Shown here in pieces: positions 41,634 through 54,173 of a DNA stretch of 64,000 nucleotides. This stretch comes from Sodalis sp. Ffu (lineage in GTDB: Bacteria; Pseudomonadota; Gammaproteobacteria; Enterobacterales; Enterobacteriaceae). The stretch's first letter is position 1, and the number at the start of each line of letters is the position of its first letter. Under the pieces are notes generated by a model. It had not been told where the DNA came from. It ran no database searches and saw nothing but the letters and a program-made list of their open reading frames with translations. The stretch spans positions 590,001 through 654,000 of the forward strand of contig CP072944.1 in the NCBI GenBank assembly GCA_024748595.1. The letters run 5' to 3'. The position numbers and the translations under genes were made by a program.

Positions 41634-42920
41634 ATGGAGATAACAAAAGCTTCCACCGACGCACAAGCAATCCCCTCACCTCCAGCATGGAGCAAAACAG
41701 ATACCTTGTGGATGTTGGGCCTTTATGGCACGGCTATCGGCACAGGAGTCCTGTTTTTGCCTATAAATGCAGGTATAGGCGGATTACTACCACTACTTAT
41801 TATGGCGATAATCGCTTTCCCAATGACTTTTTTTTCTCACCAAGGAATGACGCGTTTTGTGTTATCTGGCAACAGCAAGTGTAATAACATTACCGATGTA
41901 ATTAAGGAGCATTTTGGCTACCGAATTGGCAACCTGATCACCTTATTATATTTTTTCAGTATTTACCCTATCTTACTAGTCTACAGCGTCGCAATTACTA
42001 ACACCGTTGAAAGTTTTATTGTACATCAGCTTGGTTACAGTGCTCCACCGCGTACACTATTGGCGCTGCTGCTGATAGTCGGCTTGATGATTATCATCTG
42101 GTTAGATAAGGATATTATTATTAAACTAATGAGTGTTCTAGTTTTTCCTTTTATCGCAGTGCTAGTGTTCCTGTCGTTTTATTTGATTCCTTACTGGAGC
42201 GGTGCTATTTTCAATGCGCCGCTAGTACAACCACAAGCCAACGGAAATGGACTGCTTAGCACGATATGGCTATTAATACCAGTCATGGTATTTTCATTCA
42301 ACCACTCACCGATCATCTCTTCTTTCGCCATATATAAACGTGAAGAATGTGGTGACCAAGCAGAGTCTAAATGCTCACGTGTCCTAGCCTGCAGCCATCT
42401 GATGATGGTCTTAACGGTAATGTTCTTCGTCTTTAGCTGTTCCTTCAGCCTAACTGCTGAAAATATGCAAGAAGCGAAACAACAGAATATTTCTATACTC
42501 TCCTACTTAGGAAACCACTTTGATAACCCATTTATTGCTTCTTTGGGGCCGATCATCGCCTTTGTCGCCATAGCTAAATCCTTCCTCGGGCACTATTTTG
42601 GCGCTAGCGAAGGGTTTAACAGCCTGCTATCATCTGTGTTGCGCTCTTGTGGCAAAGAGATTTCTACTAACACAATGAGCAAATGGATCGCGGTGTTTAT
42701 GATGCTAACTGCCTGGCTGGTTGCCATTGTTAACCCAAGTATCCTTGGCACGATCGAAACTCTAGGTGGGCCAATTATAGCTATGTTATTATTTTTAATG
42801 CCTATGTACGCCATTATAAAAGTGCAGGCAATGGCTTGCTATCGCGGCTTAGCAAGCAACTATTTTGTTTGGATAGTAGGACTCATAGCCCTAACAGCAA
42901 TACTATATAAACTGCTTTAG
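41634..42920 (+). CDS. sdaC: Serine/proton symporter SdaC
   Basis: Inner-membrane amino-acid permease of the STP/HAAAP family, importing L-serine with protons. The 428 residues compare with 429 in E. coli. About 11 hydrophobic helices are visible, with family stretches WMLGLYGTAIGTGVLFLPINAG, LLYFFSIYPILLVYSVAITNTVESF, VMVFSFNHSPIISSFA and KSFLGHYFGASEGFN. A CAGGAG ribosome site lies 7 bases before the ATG. The partner serine deaminase sdaB is not adjacent. It suggests the symbiont draws serine from its host. Confidence 0.95.
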   Translation: MEITKASTDAQAIPSPPAWSKTDTLWMLGLYGTAIGTGVLFLPINAGIGGLLPLLIMAIIAFPMTFFSHQGMTRFVLSGNSKCNNITDVIKEHFGYRIGNLITLLYFFSIYPILLVYSVAITNTVESFIVHQLGYSAPPRTLLALLLIVGLMIIIWLDKDIIIKLMSVLVFPFIAVLVFLSFYLIPYWSGAIFNAPLVQPQANGNGLLSTIWLLIPVMVFSFNHSPIISSFAIYKREECGDQAESKCSRVLACSHLMMVLTVMFFVFSCSFSLTAENMQEAKQQNISILSYLGNHFDNPFIASLGPIIAFVAIAKSFLGHYFGASEGFNSLLSSVLRSCGKEISTNTMSKWIAVFMMLTAWLVAIVNPSILGTIETLGGPIIAMLLFLMPMYAIIKVQAMACYRGLASNYFVWIVGLIALTAILYKLL

Positions 42921-43075
42921 TTTTCACCTCCATAACAACTAAATACGTTTCGATGGGCTTCGAAATACTTACATATGATAAGATCTCTTTGTCTTTAGAC
43001 ACATTATATATCACGACCATTGCTAAGTATTTCTTGACTCTTTTTTTGCAATAAAATATATTATCTAAAATTTTT

Positions 43076-43151
43076 GCCGATATAGCTCAGTTGGTAGAGC
43101 AGCGCATTCGTAATGCGAAGATCGTAGGTTCGAATCCTGTTATCGGCACCA
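43076..43151 (+). tRNA. tRNA-Thr (CGU)
   Basis: 76-base cloverleaf nearly identical to the E. coli tRNA-Thr with anticodon CGT (loop TTCGTAA). The acceptor GCCGATA pairs with TATCGGC, the T loop is TTCGAAT, and CCA is encoded. Confidence 0.97.
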
Positions 43152-43227
43152 TTAAGATATATAATAATCCGGGAACAACATAATATATTCTACATTATGT
43201 TTAGACACATTACATTGAACAAGCCCT

Positions 43228-43302
43228 GGCAGGGGCGGAGAGATTCGAACTCCCAACACCCGGTTTTGGAGACCGATGCTCTACCAATTGAACTACGCCC
43301 CT
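43228..43302 (-). tRNA. trpT: tRNA-Trp (CCA)
   Basis: The reverse strand gives AGGGGCG acceptor, anticodon loop CTCCAAA (anticodon CCA), T loop TTCGAAT and encoded CCA. It is one base shorter than the E. coli molecule in the variable-loop region. It forms the 3' end of the rRNA operon with tRNA-Asp, as in E. coli rrnC. Confidence 0.95.
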
Positions 43303-43315
43303 CAAAGTGGCGTGA

Positions 43316-43389
43316 CGGTGCGGACGGGACTTGAACCCGCGACCCCCGACGTGACAGGCCGGTATTCTAACCTACTGAACTACCGCACC
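43316..43389 (-). tRNA. aspT: tRNA-Asp (GUC)
   Basis: The reverse strand gives acceptor GGTGCGG pairing with CCGCACC, anticodon loop CTGTCAC (anticodon GTC) and T loop TTCAAGT. The three bases after the discriminator read TCA rather than CCA, so the CCA end must be added or repaired by the CCA enzyme. Placed between 23S rRNA and tRNA-Trp. Confidence 0.95.
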
Positions 43390-43493
43390 ACTGATTTGTT
43401 ACAGTTTCTTTGTGCGCAATTTTTGTGATTATCATTGACCATTGCTACAGCGCTATAGCTATAGTCTTGTTTTCTAAACATTTCAGGTGTTGT

Positions 43494-46416
<2,923 letters not shown>

Positions 46417-46620
46417 TCACAACCCTGAAATGTCTGCTGTATACCAATTACCAACACGCTATTTTTAGCATACACGTACGCGGTACTTAAAAAACCTTAT
46501 GTTTAAGTACCATGTTAACTCTATAACAGCTTCCTTCACCTGTCGCATATATTATAAAAAATTGCTGTTAATTTATTATGTGTAATAGCTTCTCAGCTTG
46601 TTCCAGATTGTTAAAGAGCA
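46417..46620 (-). other. 3' part of 16S-23S spacer, without tRNA
   Basis: About 200 bases of internal transcribed spacer before 23S. It begins at boxA (TGCTCTTTAACAAT, 46607-46620) followed by CTGGAACAAGC, exactly the text that precedes 23S in E. coli. The tRNA-containing half of the spacer and the 16S gene are missing upstream. Confidence 0.85.
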
Positions 46621-46634
46621 ACATAACCGTAGGT

Positions 46635-46663
46635 ATTGTATCAGACAAACTATATGAATACAA
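46635..46663 (-). promoter_or_regulatory. Putative rRNA promoter P2
   Basis: TTGTAT, 17 bases, TACAAT on the minus strand, about 15-40 bases before boxA. It has the position of an rrn P2 promoter. Confidence 0.5.
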
Positions 46664-46719
46664 CATAAACTTAATATCTAGCTTGTGTAATATTTCTACT
46701 GCTAACAATTAATTTAAAA

Positions 46720-46748
46720 AAGCTACACTTTTTTCGCTAAAAAGTCAA
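46720..46748 (-). promoter_or_regulatory. Putative rRNA promoter P1
   Basis: TTGACTTTTTAGCG then a TAGCTT box with a 17-base spacer on the minus strand. The TTGACT-TAGCG text resembles the E. coli rrn promoters (TTGACTCTGTAGCG). An AT-rich stretch lies just upstream. Confidence 0.6.
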
Positions 46749-47319
46749 TCTTTTATTCACTTACATCTTAGCTTAACCCAGAGCCTCCATCGCTTATTCC
46801 CAACAGGTAATGAGCATTTATTTATTATTTTGTCGATTAACAGTTAATTATCCAATTGCTTTCCGTATGTCGCACTTTTTGAAGGTCACGGCCGTTTAAT
46901 ACAATTCTTAAGCCTCCCTGTCCTTAACAATCGATATTTGCCTGCCTTCAAGCTACCAAGAATTTTACCGATACCGATAATACTAAATGGGTTAAGTAGT
47001 GTCAAAAAATGTGCTGACCGTGCCAAAAAAAGTATGCTTGCAGAAAATGAGTCACGCTTAATTACTACATACACCCAATAACATATTAAGATGAAAAAGC
47101 AAGTGATCAACCGATCAGGCGCCCGGAGCTAAGGAGCAAGAATCCTTTTTTAGCATACCATAGCCGTAAATGATCAAAGCAGGCATCATAACTCTACCGT
47201 CTTGGGGCTTCTTTAATATTTTGTTGTGTTTGCATCTTTATTAAAAAACTACAACAACACCATAATCAAACGCAAACTATTGATGTTCTAGTTAAATCCC
47301 TCAACCATTGCAACCGGCC
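46749..47319. other. Spacer upstream of the rRNA promoters
   Basis: In E. coli rrnG the 16S gene would be followed upstream directly by clpB. Here this part of the promoter-clpB interval shows no gene. The 74-codon open frame at 46886 (minus) has no family I recognise and no ribosome site. Confidence 0.5.
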
Positions 47320-47730
47320 TGGTGATAGATGATAAAATTGTTTAAAATAAACTATATTGAAGATGGTCATCATAATTGCATTGATGTAAAAATAAATTTT
47401 ACTGGACTTTATAACTAGTTTACATACTAATTCTTAATAGCCTGCTCGTACTATCCAACAACGTCCAACCAAGCTACATTAATGATTAATACCACATAGC
47501 TCTGACTTCTCTCTTAATAATGTAACGGATTTAGAAGCATTGCATCTGAAGATGCGCGCACAAACATGATAAAAAATCAAATGCTGATACCCTTTAAAGG
47601 GAGACTGCTACTGATCTGTTTGCAAATCAGATATTAATCAATCAACGCTTAACAAGAATTAATGAACACTAGAAACAAAAAACCACTTACCATCGTCACT
47701 AAAGCTGTATAGATATCGTTTAAGTACCAA
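47320..47730 (+). mobile_element. IS903-type relic, copy 7
   Basis: Near 47495 the translation reads CSDFSLNNVTDLEAL (CSDLSLNNVTDSEAL) and near 47589 IPFKGRLLLIC (IPPRKGAGYWP). Next come NQSTLNKN (NQRLTGNN) and, near 47690, HLPSSLKLYRYR (YHRRSLAETAMYRYR). It carries many stops. It lies between the rRNA promoters and clpB. Confidence 0.7.
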
Positions 47731-47992
47731 CATAGATTATAGGTTATTAACCGTGACCAAGCCAATCATGCAATTATTTCAATCCTGCTCACATGTACAT
47801 ACACATTTTTCCACTCTAAATAATTAAATTGTGTAAAAACTAACTGACGACTCTATTAAAGCAAGATAATTTAAATTCCAACTGGTGTGAATCATGCAAT
47901 AACTTCAGCTATTTCAATAACTTATTGCTACTTACCGGCAAAAACATCCTCTGTTGTTGCCTGCTTTCATTAATCTTAAATAACCTGCGCCG

Positions 47993-50566
47993 TTATTGAC
48001 TGGCTATAATGTAATCGTCCTTCACTTTCAGCGTGATATGTTTACCAGGTAGCAAATGCCCGGAAAGTATCTGCTGAGATAGTGGATTTTCGATCTCCTC
48101 TTGTATAGCGCGTTTCAGCGGCCTGGCACCATAAACTGGATCAAAACCAAACTTACCAAGTAACACCAAGGCCTCGTCACTAATAGTGATGGTATAACCT
48201 CGTTCCTCCAGACGTTTGTACAAACGCTGTAACTGAATCTTCGCAATTTTGGTAATATGTTCACGGCTCAATGGATGAAAGACCACCACTTCATCCACCC
48301 TATTGATGAATTCCGGCCGGAAATGGTGACTCACCACATCAAGCACCATTTCCTTCATCTGTTGATAATTAATTTGGCCAAAGCGTTCCTGGATGATATC
48401 TGACCCTAAATTGGAAGTCATTATGACAACAGAATTGCGGAAATCCACTGTCCGACCATGACCATCGGTTAAACGACCATCATCCAATACCTGCAGCAAA
48501 ATGTTGAATACACATGGATGCGCTTTTTCAATTTCATCCAACAAGATCACCGAATAGGGGCGACGGCGTACCTTTTCAGTCAAATATCCCCCCTCTTCGT
48601 AACCAACATACCCTGGAGGGGCCCCTACCAATCGCGACACTGAATGTTTTTCCATAAATTCGGACATATCAATACGCACTATGGCATCATCACTGTCGAA
48701 AAGAAAAGTAGCCAGAGTTTTACACAACTCGGTCTTACCTACCCCAGTCGGGCCTAGGAACATAAATGAACCAATCGGCCGGTTAGGATCGGATAAACCA
48801 GCTCGACTGCGACGGATGGCATTAGAAACGGCTTCCACCGCTTCATTCTGGCCGATAACCTGCTGATGCAATTCTTGCTCCATCCGCAACAGTTTCTCCT
48901 TTTCACTTTCCAACATCCTCGACACTGGAATACCAGTCCAGCGCGCCAACACTTCAGAAATTTCTACGTCGGTCACACAGTTACGCAATAAACGCATATT
49001 CTTACCTTCAGACTGCGCCACCACTTCCAACTGTTTTTCTAGCTCGGGAATTTTTCCATATTGCAACTCGGACATTTTTGCCAAATCGCCGACTCGGCGC
49101 GCCTGTTCAATAGAGATCTTTGCCTGCTCCAATTCAGCCTTCAAATGCTGGGTATCGGACAAAGAAGCTTTTTCTTCTTTCCACTCCTTTTCCAGTTCAA
49201 AATAGGAACTCTCTTTTTGCGCTAATTCGTCATTCAACATCTCCAAACGCTTGATACTGGCTTCATCCCGCTCTTTCTTTAACGCCTGCTGTTCCAACTT
49301 TAACTGAATGATACGGCGCTCCAAACGATCTAGCACTTCTGGCTTTGAATCTATCTGTATACGGATGCTGGAAGCAGCTTCATCAATAAGATCTATAGCC
49401 TTATCCGGCAATTGACGGTCGGCAATATAGCGATGGGAAAGGGTTGCGGCAGCCACAATCGCCGGGTCAGTTATCTGCACATGATGATGCAGCTCATAAC
49501 GTTCTTTCAACCCACGCAGAATAGCAATGGTGGCCTCAACACTTGGTTCGGCCACGAATACTTTCTGAAAACGCCGTTCCAGTGCAGCATCCTTTTCAAT
49601 ATATTTGCGATACTCATCAAGGGTCGTAGCACCCACGCAGTGCAGCTCGCCACGCGCTAACGCTGGCTTAAGCATGTTCCCAGCGTCCATAGCTCCATCA
49701 GCCTTGCCGGCACCTACCACGGTGTGCAATTCATCAATAAAAAGAGTAATCTTACCCTCCTGTTTCGAAAGATCATTTAATACAGCTTTTAACCGTTCTT
49801 CGAATTCTCCCCGATATTTTGCACCAGCCACTAACGAGCCCATATCCAGAGATAAGACTCGATTATTTTTTAACTCTTCCGGCACTTCGCCGTTAACAAT
49901 ACGCTGTGCCAACCCTTCAACGATGGCAGTTTTACCCACCCCAGGTTCACCAATAAGTACGGGGTTATTTTTAGTGCGCCGTTGAAGCACCTGAATAGCA
50001 CGGCGAATCTCTTCATCACGCCCTATCACCGGGTCAAGTTTTCCCTCTTCGGCACGCTCAGTCAGATCTATAGTAAATTTTTTCAGAGCATGACGTTGAT
50101 CCTCGGCTCCTTGATCGTTTACCTGCTCACCGCCGCGCATCTGCTCTATCGCCTGGGTAACACTAGCCTTAGTGACACCAGACGATTTTAGCAGGTCAGC
50201 CAGAACACCACGTGATTCAAGCGACGCAAGAATAAATAGCTCAGAAGAAATGAAATTATCGGTGCGTTTTTGCGCAAGTCTATCGCACAAATTTAACACA
50301 CGCAGCAAATCTTGAGAAGGTTGGACATCGCCATCGGTGCCCTCTACCTGAGGTAAACGCTCGCATGCCTGCTCGATTGTACTAATAAATTGAGGGATGT
50401 TAACACCGATGGATTGCAACAATGGACGTACAGTGCCGCCTTCCTGCTTCAGCAAAGCCAACATGACGTGTAAAGGTTCAATGAATTGATTGTCGCGCCC
50501 AAGAGCCATTGACTGTGCATCGGCAAGGGCTAGCTGGTATTTATTGGTAAAACGATTCAAACGCAT
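47993..50566 (-). CDS. clpB: Disaggregase ClpB
   Basis: Hexameric AAA+ chaperone that pulls polypeptides out of aggregates with DnaK. The 857 residues equal E. coli. It has an N-terminal double-repeat domain (about 1-145), then the first AAA+ module with Walker [10 protein letters not shown] (about 206), LFIDELH and the GAGKADG pore region. The coiled-coil middle domain (about 410-520) is followed by the second module with GPTGVGKTE (about 606), pore [11 protein letters not shown] and [11 protein letters not shown]. The ATG at 50566 has GGAGG four bases upstream. The promoter was not resolved. It neighbours the 23S operon as in E. coli rrnG. Confidence 0.98.
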   Translation of the reverse strand: MRLNRFTNKYQLALADAQSMALGRDNQFIEPLHVMLALLKQEGGTVRPLLQSIGVNIPQFISTIEQACERLPQVEGTDGDVQPSQDLLRVLNLCDRLAQKRTDNFISSELFILASLESRGVLADLLKSSGVTKASVTQAIEQMRGGEQVNDQGAEDQRHALKKFTIDLTERAEEGKLDPVIGRDEEIRRAIQVLQRRTKNNPVLIGEPGVGKTAIVEGLAQRIVNGEVPEELKNNRVLSLDMGSLVAGAKYRGEFEERLKAVLNDLSKQEGKITLFIDELHTVVGAGKADGAMDAGNMLKPALARGELHCVGATTLDEYRKYIEKDAALERRFQKVFVAEPSVEATIAILRGLKERYELHHHVQITDPAIVAAATLSHRYIADRQLPDKAIDLIDEAASSIRIQIDSKPEVLDRLERRIIQLKLEQQALKKERDEASIKRLEMLNDELAQKESSYFELEKEWKEEKASLSDTQHLKAELEQAKISIEQARRVGDLAKMSELQYGKIPELEKQLEVVAQSEGKNMRLLRNCVTDVEISEVLARWTGIPVSRMLESEKEKLLRMEQELHQQVIGQNEAVEAVSNAIRRSRAGLSDPNRPIGSFMFLGPTGVGKTELCKTLATFLFDSDDAIVRIDMSEFMEKHSVSRLVGAPPGYVGYEEGGYLTEKVRRRPYSVILLDEIEKAHPCVFNILLQVLDDGRLTDGHGRTVDFRNSVVIMTSNLGSDIIQERFGQINYQQMKEMVLDVVSHHFRPEFINRVDEVVVFHPLSREHITKIAKIQLQRLYKRLEERGYTITISDEALVLLGKFGFDPVYGARPLKRAIQEEIENPLSQQILSGHLLPGKHITLKVKDDYIIASQ

Positions 50567-50703
50567 CACGCCTCCAATATTCAGTCAAAATTAATACTCT
50601 AGAGATTAAAATAAAGTAATTTCTTTAAAATTCAAATATATTTAACCAATTAAGCTGGAAAGGAATTACTTTCCCTGAATTGTCTTGAATAGACAAGGTA
50701 AAA

Positions 50704-51295
50704 TTATATCATCCATACCAAAATTGCCATCCGTCTAGAGCCCACAAAGCGCGTCCGATATGAAAAGTAGCGTTCTCTTGTACTGTAGTACTGCCGCCAT
50801 AAATGAATCTTATTCCAAACACCATGAGCCGCAAAAATGCCAATTGATAAAGCTCCACCAAATATTTACACCCACAGGCGTAAAGTCATAAATAGCCTCA
50901 ACATCGTGAAAAATAAGCCTTCTTTCATCTCAGTGCCCACTTCAAAAGCCTGCGGGCTATATGGGCAGCCACTACTTCACTACCCTCGATCGCAAAATAG
51001 CACCGGCGGGCAAGTATAAACCGCATCACTCAGCAACGATAATGATCGTGCACCAGCAAACATGATCACACACAGCACCATACCACGTGTATCAACCAAT
51101 GCAGTGCTTAGGCAAATGCACCAAAAAGTAAGAAAATAGCCAACGATTTTTTGCAACCGCGAGGATGATCATCCCCAACATAATCGCTAAGATCAGAAAC
51201 TACCATGCCGACTGACTACTACCACCATCACGGGTAGTCGCACAAACTCGCACCGTCAACGGTGCTGACTAATCAGGTAGATTAAGCTGACTCAC
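50704..51295 (-). pseudogene. yfiH: YfiH/PgeF (peptidoglycan editing factor), decayed
   Basis: E. coli has yfiH between rluD and clpB. On the minus strand from the GTG at 51295, overlapping the rluD TGA, the frame reads VSQLNLPD, a stop, then SAPLTVRVCATTRDGG. Later pieces are CPPVLFCDRG, SPQAFEVGTEMKEG, KYLVELYQLA and finally YFSYRTRFVGSRRMAILVWM to the stop at 50704. These match E. coli (ADCLPVLFCNRAG, GPRAFEVGGEVREAF, KYLADIYQLA, FFSYRRDKTTGRMASFIWLI) in order. Stops, frameshifts and missing pieces exclude a working enzyme. Confidence 0.9.
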
Positions 51296-52272
51296 AGCCA
51301 ATCTATCCCCCTTTTAAATTTTTCTTGGTCAACTTTTAGTACATTGACCAGCTCTACCATATCCTTCGGCAATGGTGCATGCCACTCCATTTCAATGGCG
51401 GTGATGGGATGATGGAACCTCAGCATAGTAGCATGAAGCGCCTGGCGATTAAAATGACAGTATATCTCGTCAAAAGATTTAGTTGCCCCTTTCAGCGGAT
51501 GAAGCCGCCTTCCATACAGCTGATCACCGACTAACGGATGGTTGATGTGCGCCATGTGTACACGAATCTGGTGAGTACGGCCAGTCTCCAACCGCAAACG
51601 CAACCGAGTATGGGCACGAAAATGCTCCATAATACGGTAATGGGTCACCGCCGGTTTACCCATTGGATGCACCACCATATGGATCCGTTTCGTGGCATGA
51701 CGGGCGATCGGTTGCGACACCGTTCCACCAGAGGTCATGGTGCCGAGGACTACTGCTTCATATTCGCGGATAATTTTCCTTTCCTGTAGCGATTTCACCA
51801 ACCTGGTCTGAGCCAAACAGGTTTTCGCCACTATCATCAAACCAGTGGTGTTTTTGTCCAAACGGTGAATAATACCAGCACATGGTACATCAGCAATCAA
51901 TGGATAATAATGCAGCAGAGCGTTGAGAACCGTGCCGTCGGCATTACCGGCACCGGGGTGCACCACAAGATCGCGCGGTTTATTTATTACGATAATATCA
52001 GCATCTTCATGCAATATATCAAGCGCAATATCTTGCGCATCCCAACACTGCACTTCTTCTGTAATGGCATTGATTTTCACTACTTCCCCGCCGAGCATCT
52101 TCTCTTTAGGTATAGTCGTGACCCGTTCGTTGATCCTCACCTTCCCGTCAAGGATCCAAGATTTTACCCGCGAGCGTGAATAATCAGGGAATAATTCGAC
52201 CAAAACCCGATCTAAACGTTGCCCAAATTGTGATTTATTCACTATTCCGATGAGGCATTGACATTGTATCAT
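51292..52272 (-). CDS. rluD: 23S rRNA pseudouridine synthase D
   Basis: Makes pseudouridines 1911, 1915 and 1917 in helix 69 of 23S rRNA, important for subunit joining. An S4 RNA-binding domain (about 16-75, QRLDRVLVELFPDYSRSRVKSWI) precedes the catalytic domain, with Asp139 in HRLDKNTTGLM. GRTHQIRVHMAHINHPLVGD is intact. The 326 residues equal E. coli. Its stop overlaps the start of the dead yfiH, and it is divergent from bamD. It is one of the few rRNA modification genes usually kept in reduced genomes. Confidence 0.97.
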   Translation of the reverse strand: MIQCQCLIGIVNKSQFGQRLDRVLVELFPDYSRSRVKSWILDGKVRINERVTTIPKEKMLGGEVVKINAITEEVQCWDAQDIALDILHEDADIIVINKPRDLVVHPGAGNADGTVLNALLHYYPLIADVPCAGIIHRLDKNTTGLMIVAKTCLAQTRLVKSLQERKIIREYEAVVLGTMTSGGTVSQPIARHATKRIHMVVHPMGKPAVTHYRIMEHFRAHTRLRLRLETGRTHQIRVHMAHINHPLVGDQLYGRRLHPLKGATKSFDEIYCHFNRQALHATMLRFHHPITAIEMEWHAPLPKDMVELVNVLKVDQEKFKRGIDWL

Positions 52273-52406
52273 ATTAAAGTTTCTTCATTAACATTGGATT
52301 TTCACGGAATACTGTTCAAAATATATGTTATTTTAGATTATTTCATCTTGCGACATCGACAGAATAGACAGTCCCAGCTTAATACTCTGAGGATAAGCAA
52401 AACATC

Positions 52407-53138
52407 ATGATGCATTACATGAAATATTTGATGGCAACTGCCACACTGAGCATTATGCTAATTGGTTGTTCCAGGAACAAGAATACAGTGCCTGATAATC
52501 AGCCTTCTAAGATTTATGCATCCGCACAACAAAAATTGCAGGATGGCAACTATAATCGAGCTATTAAAGAGCTAGAAACACTGGATAACTGTTATCCATT
52601 TAGTCCCTATGCACAACAAGTTCACCTTGATTTAATTTATGCCTACTATAAATCTGACAACCTGTCGCTAACTCAAACCTCCATCGATCGTTTTCTGCGG
52701 CTTAATCCTACCCATCCAAATGTTGACTACGTACTCTATATGCGTGGTCTGATCAATATGACGCTTGATGACAACCCATTACAAGAATTTTTTGTAGATC
52801 GCTATGATCGCAATCCTGCGCATGCCCGTGCTGCTTTCCGTGATTTTATGCAACTAATTCGCAGTTATTCAAACAGCCGATATGCCATGGATGCTAACAA
52901 ACGTCTGGTTTATTTAAAAAATCGGTTGGCAAAACATGAGCTTTCAATCGTAAAATATTACAATAAACGAAAGGCCTATGTAGCAGTTGTAAAACGTGTC
53001 GAACAAATGCTAATTGACTTCCCGGATACTCAGGCCACCCGTCAAGCGCTACCTTACATGCAACAAGCCTATCAACAACTGCTGATGATAGGAATGGCGG
53101 ATAAAGTAGCAAAAATTATTGCGGCCAATCCATCTTAA
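52407..53138 (+). CDS. bamD: Outer-membrane assembly lipoprotein BamD
   Basis: Essential lipoprotein of the BAM complex that inserts beta-barrel proteins into the outer membrane. A lipoprotein signal ends in IMLIGC (Cys about 21). Tetratricopeptide repeats follow, with [65 protein letters not shown] and MRGLINM. The 243 residues compare with 245. The second ATG (52410) aligns best with the E. coli start. Divergent from rluD; raiA, next in E. coli, is not found. Confidence 0.96.
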   Translation: MMHYMKYLMATATLSIMLIGCSRNKNTVPDNQPSKIYASAQQKLQDGNYNRAIKELETLDNCYPFSPYAQQVHLDLIYAYYKSDNLSLTQTSIDRFLRLNPTHPNVDYVLYMRGLINMTLDDNPLQEFFVDRYDRNPAHARAAFRDFMQLIRSYSNSRYAMDANKRLVYLKNRLAKHELSIVKYYNKRKAYVAVVKRVEQMLIDFPDTQATRQALPYMQQAYQQLLMIGMADKVAKIIAANPS

Positions 53139-53264
53139 AGTCTAATGTATAATTATTAGCTCTAACAATAACTGGGATTGTCATTTTTTGTCTTTACACA
53201 GTAACACTTCGCTTACCTATTTAAAATAGAAAAACTAGTTACTCCACACCTGCTCACCAATTCA

Positions 53265-53309
53265 GCCTCTGGGCACTTTCCCCCTATGGAAAGTGCCCAG
53301 AGGCTTTTT
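53265..53309 (+). terminator. Rho-independent terminator after bamD
   Basis: A perfect 17-base stem GCCTCTGGGCACTTTCC / GGAAAGTGCCCAGAGGC (53265-53281 and 53288-53304) with a 6-base loop, followed by TTTTTA. It lies 126 bases after the bamD stop. It may originally have served raiA or bamD. Confidence 0.9.
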
Positions 53310-54039
53310 AGTATTCATTACTCTTCATGCCAGAAACATTAACAAAACCAACAACGACGGAGATTATAATATCTATGCCCAGCCAGGATAAAACAATTAT
53401 TCAGCTAACCCTAGTGACTGATTACAATCACGACAAATGGAAGCCATGTGCCATAGAACCCACATTAAAATAGTAAGATATGTAAACAAAAATATGCAAA
53501 GCAATAGTTAATATGATTATTTATAAAATCACTTAGCAAAACTGGTAAAACAACATGCACTAATGTGCATGTTAAATTTTAGCACAATGGAATATTCACA
53601 CTAATGCTATATAACTAACACTTAGCGAGCGCATACCCAGAGCTCCCATAAGAAGCATTATATATTGAGAAAAGTCAGCGGTTATTATAAATTATTATTG
53701 CTATCAAAACTTGATTATTCTATTCTTTCATCATTTCTAATGATGCTTTTATAAAGCTGGCAGCACTCTATATAGAAAGAAAGCATTTACTAAAAAGATA
53801 CTGCAATAGTCCAGGGCTTTATCTGCAACCACAAAACTAAAAATTACTTGCTCTCATGGGGCATCTACCAATGCTATCTATGCCATCACTCATAACATGA
53901 GTGATGAATTGTTATGTTTTCAGGTATTCAACGATTTCCCCTATCACCATGAGCTATCCTTCACCAAGTGATTAAAGGCAAAACAGTACCAACATCCAAA
54001 TTTTACAGGTGAACTCCCTTTGGGAGCTTCAAAGCGCCA
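53310..54039. other. Spacer between bamD and pheA
   Basis: No intact gene. I looked for raiA and for the phenylalanine-rich leader peptide and attenuator (pheL) that precede pheA in E. coli and saw neither. The 3' part runs into a relic of an IS1595-like element. Confidence 0.5.
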
Positions 54040-54160
54040 TCACTGGAACCTACCCGTTATGCGTAGCCAGAATGTGTCTGCTAACACCAGGCCTAGTTTT
54101 TAATATCGGTTAAATCGTGCTATGACTTCGGAACACTGATACCGAGGTTATTGGTGTACA
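54040..54160 (+). mobile_element. IS1595-like transposase tail relic, copy A
   Basis: Similar at DNA level to 59425-59560. The two share GGAACCTACC/GGTACCTACC, then TTTTAATATCGGT, GCTATGACTTCGGAACACTGATA and their variants. Read across shifts it gives GTYP...F-YRLNR, which recalls the GTYH...YLDEF-YRFNRR end of IS1595/ISXO2-type transposases. It lies directly before pheA. Confidence 0.4.
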
Positions 54161-54173
54161 AGGTAACCAAAAA

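Noticed and set aside
46886-47110. 74-codon minus-strand frame as a gene between rRNA and clpB
   Set aside because: No recognisable family, weak start context and placement in decayed DNA.
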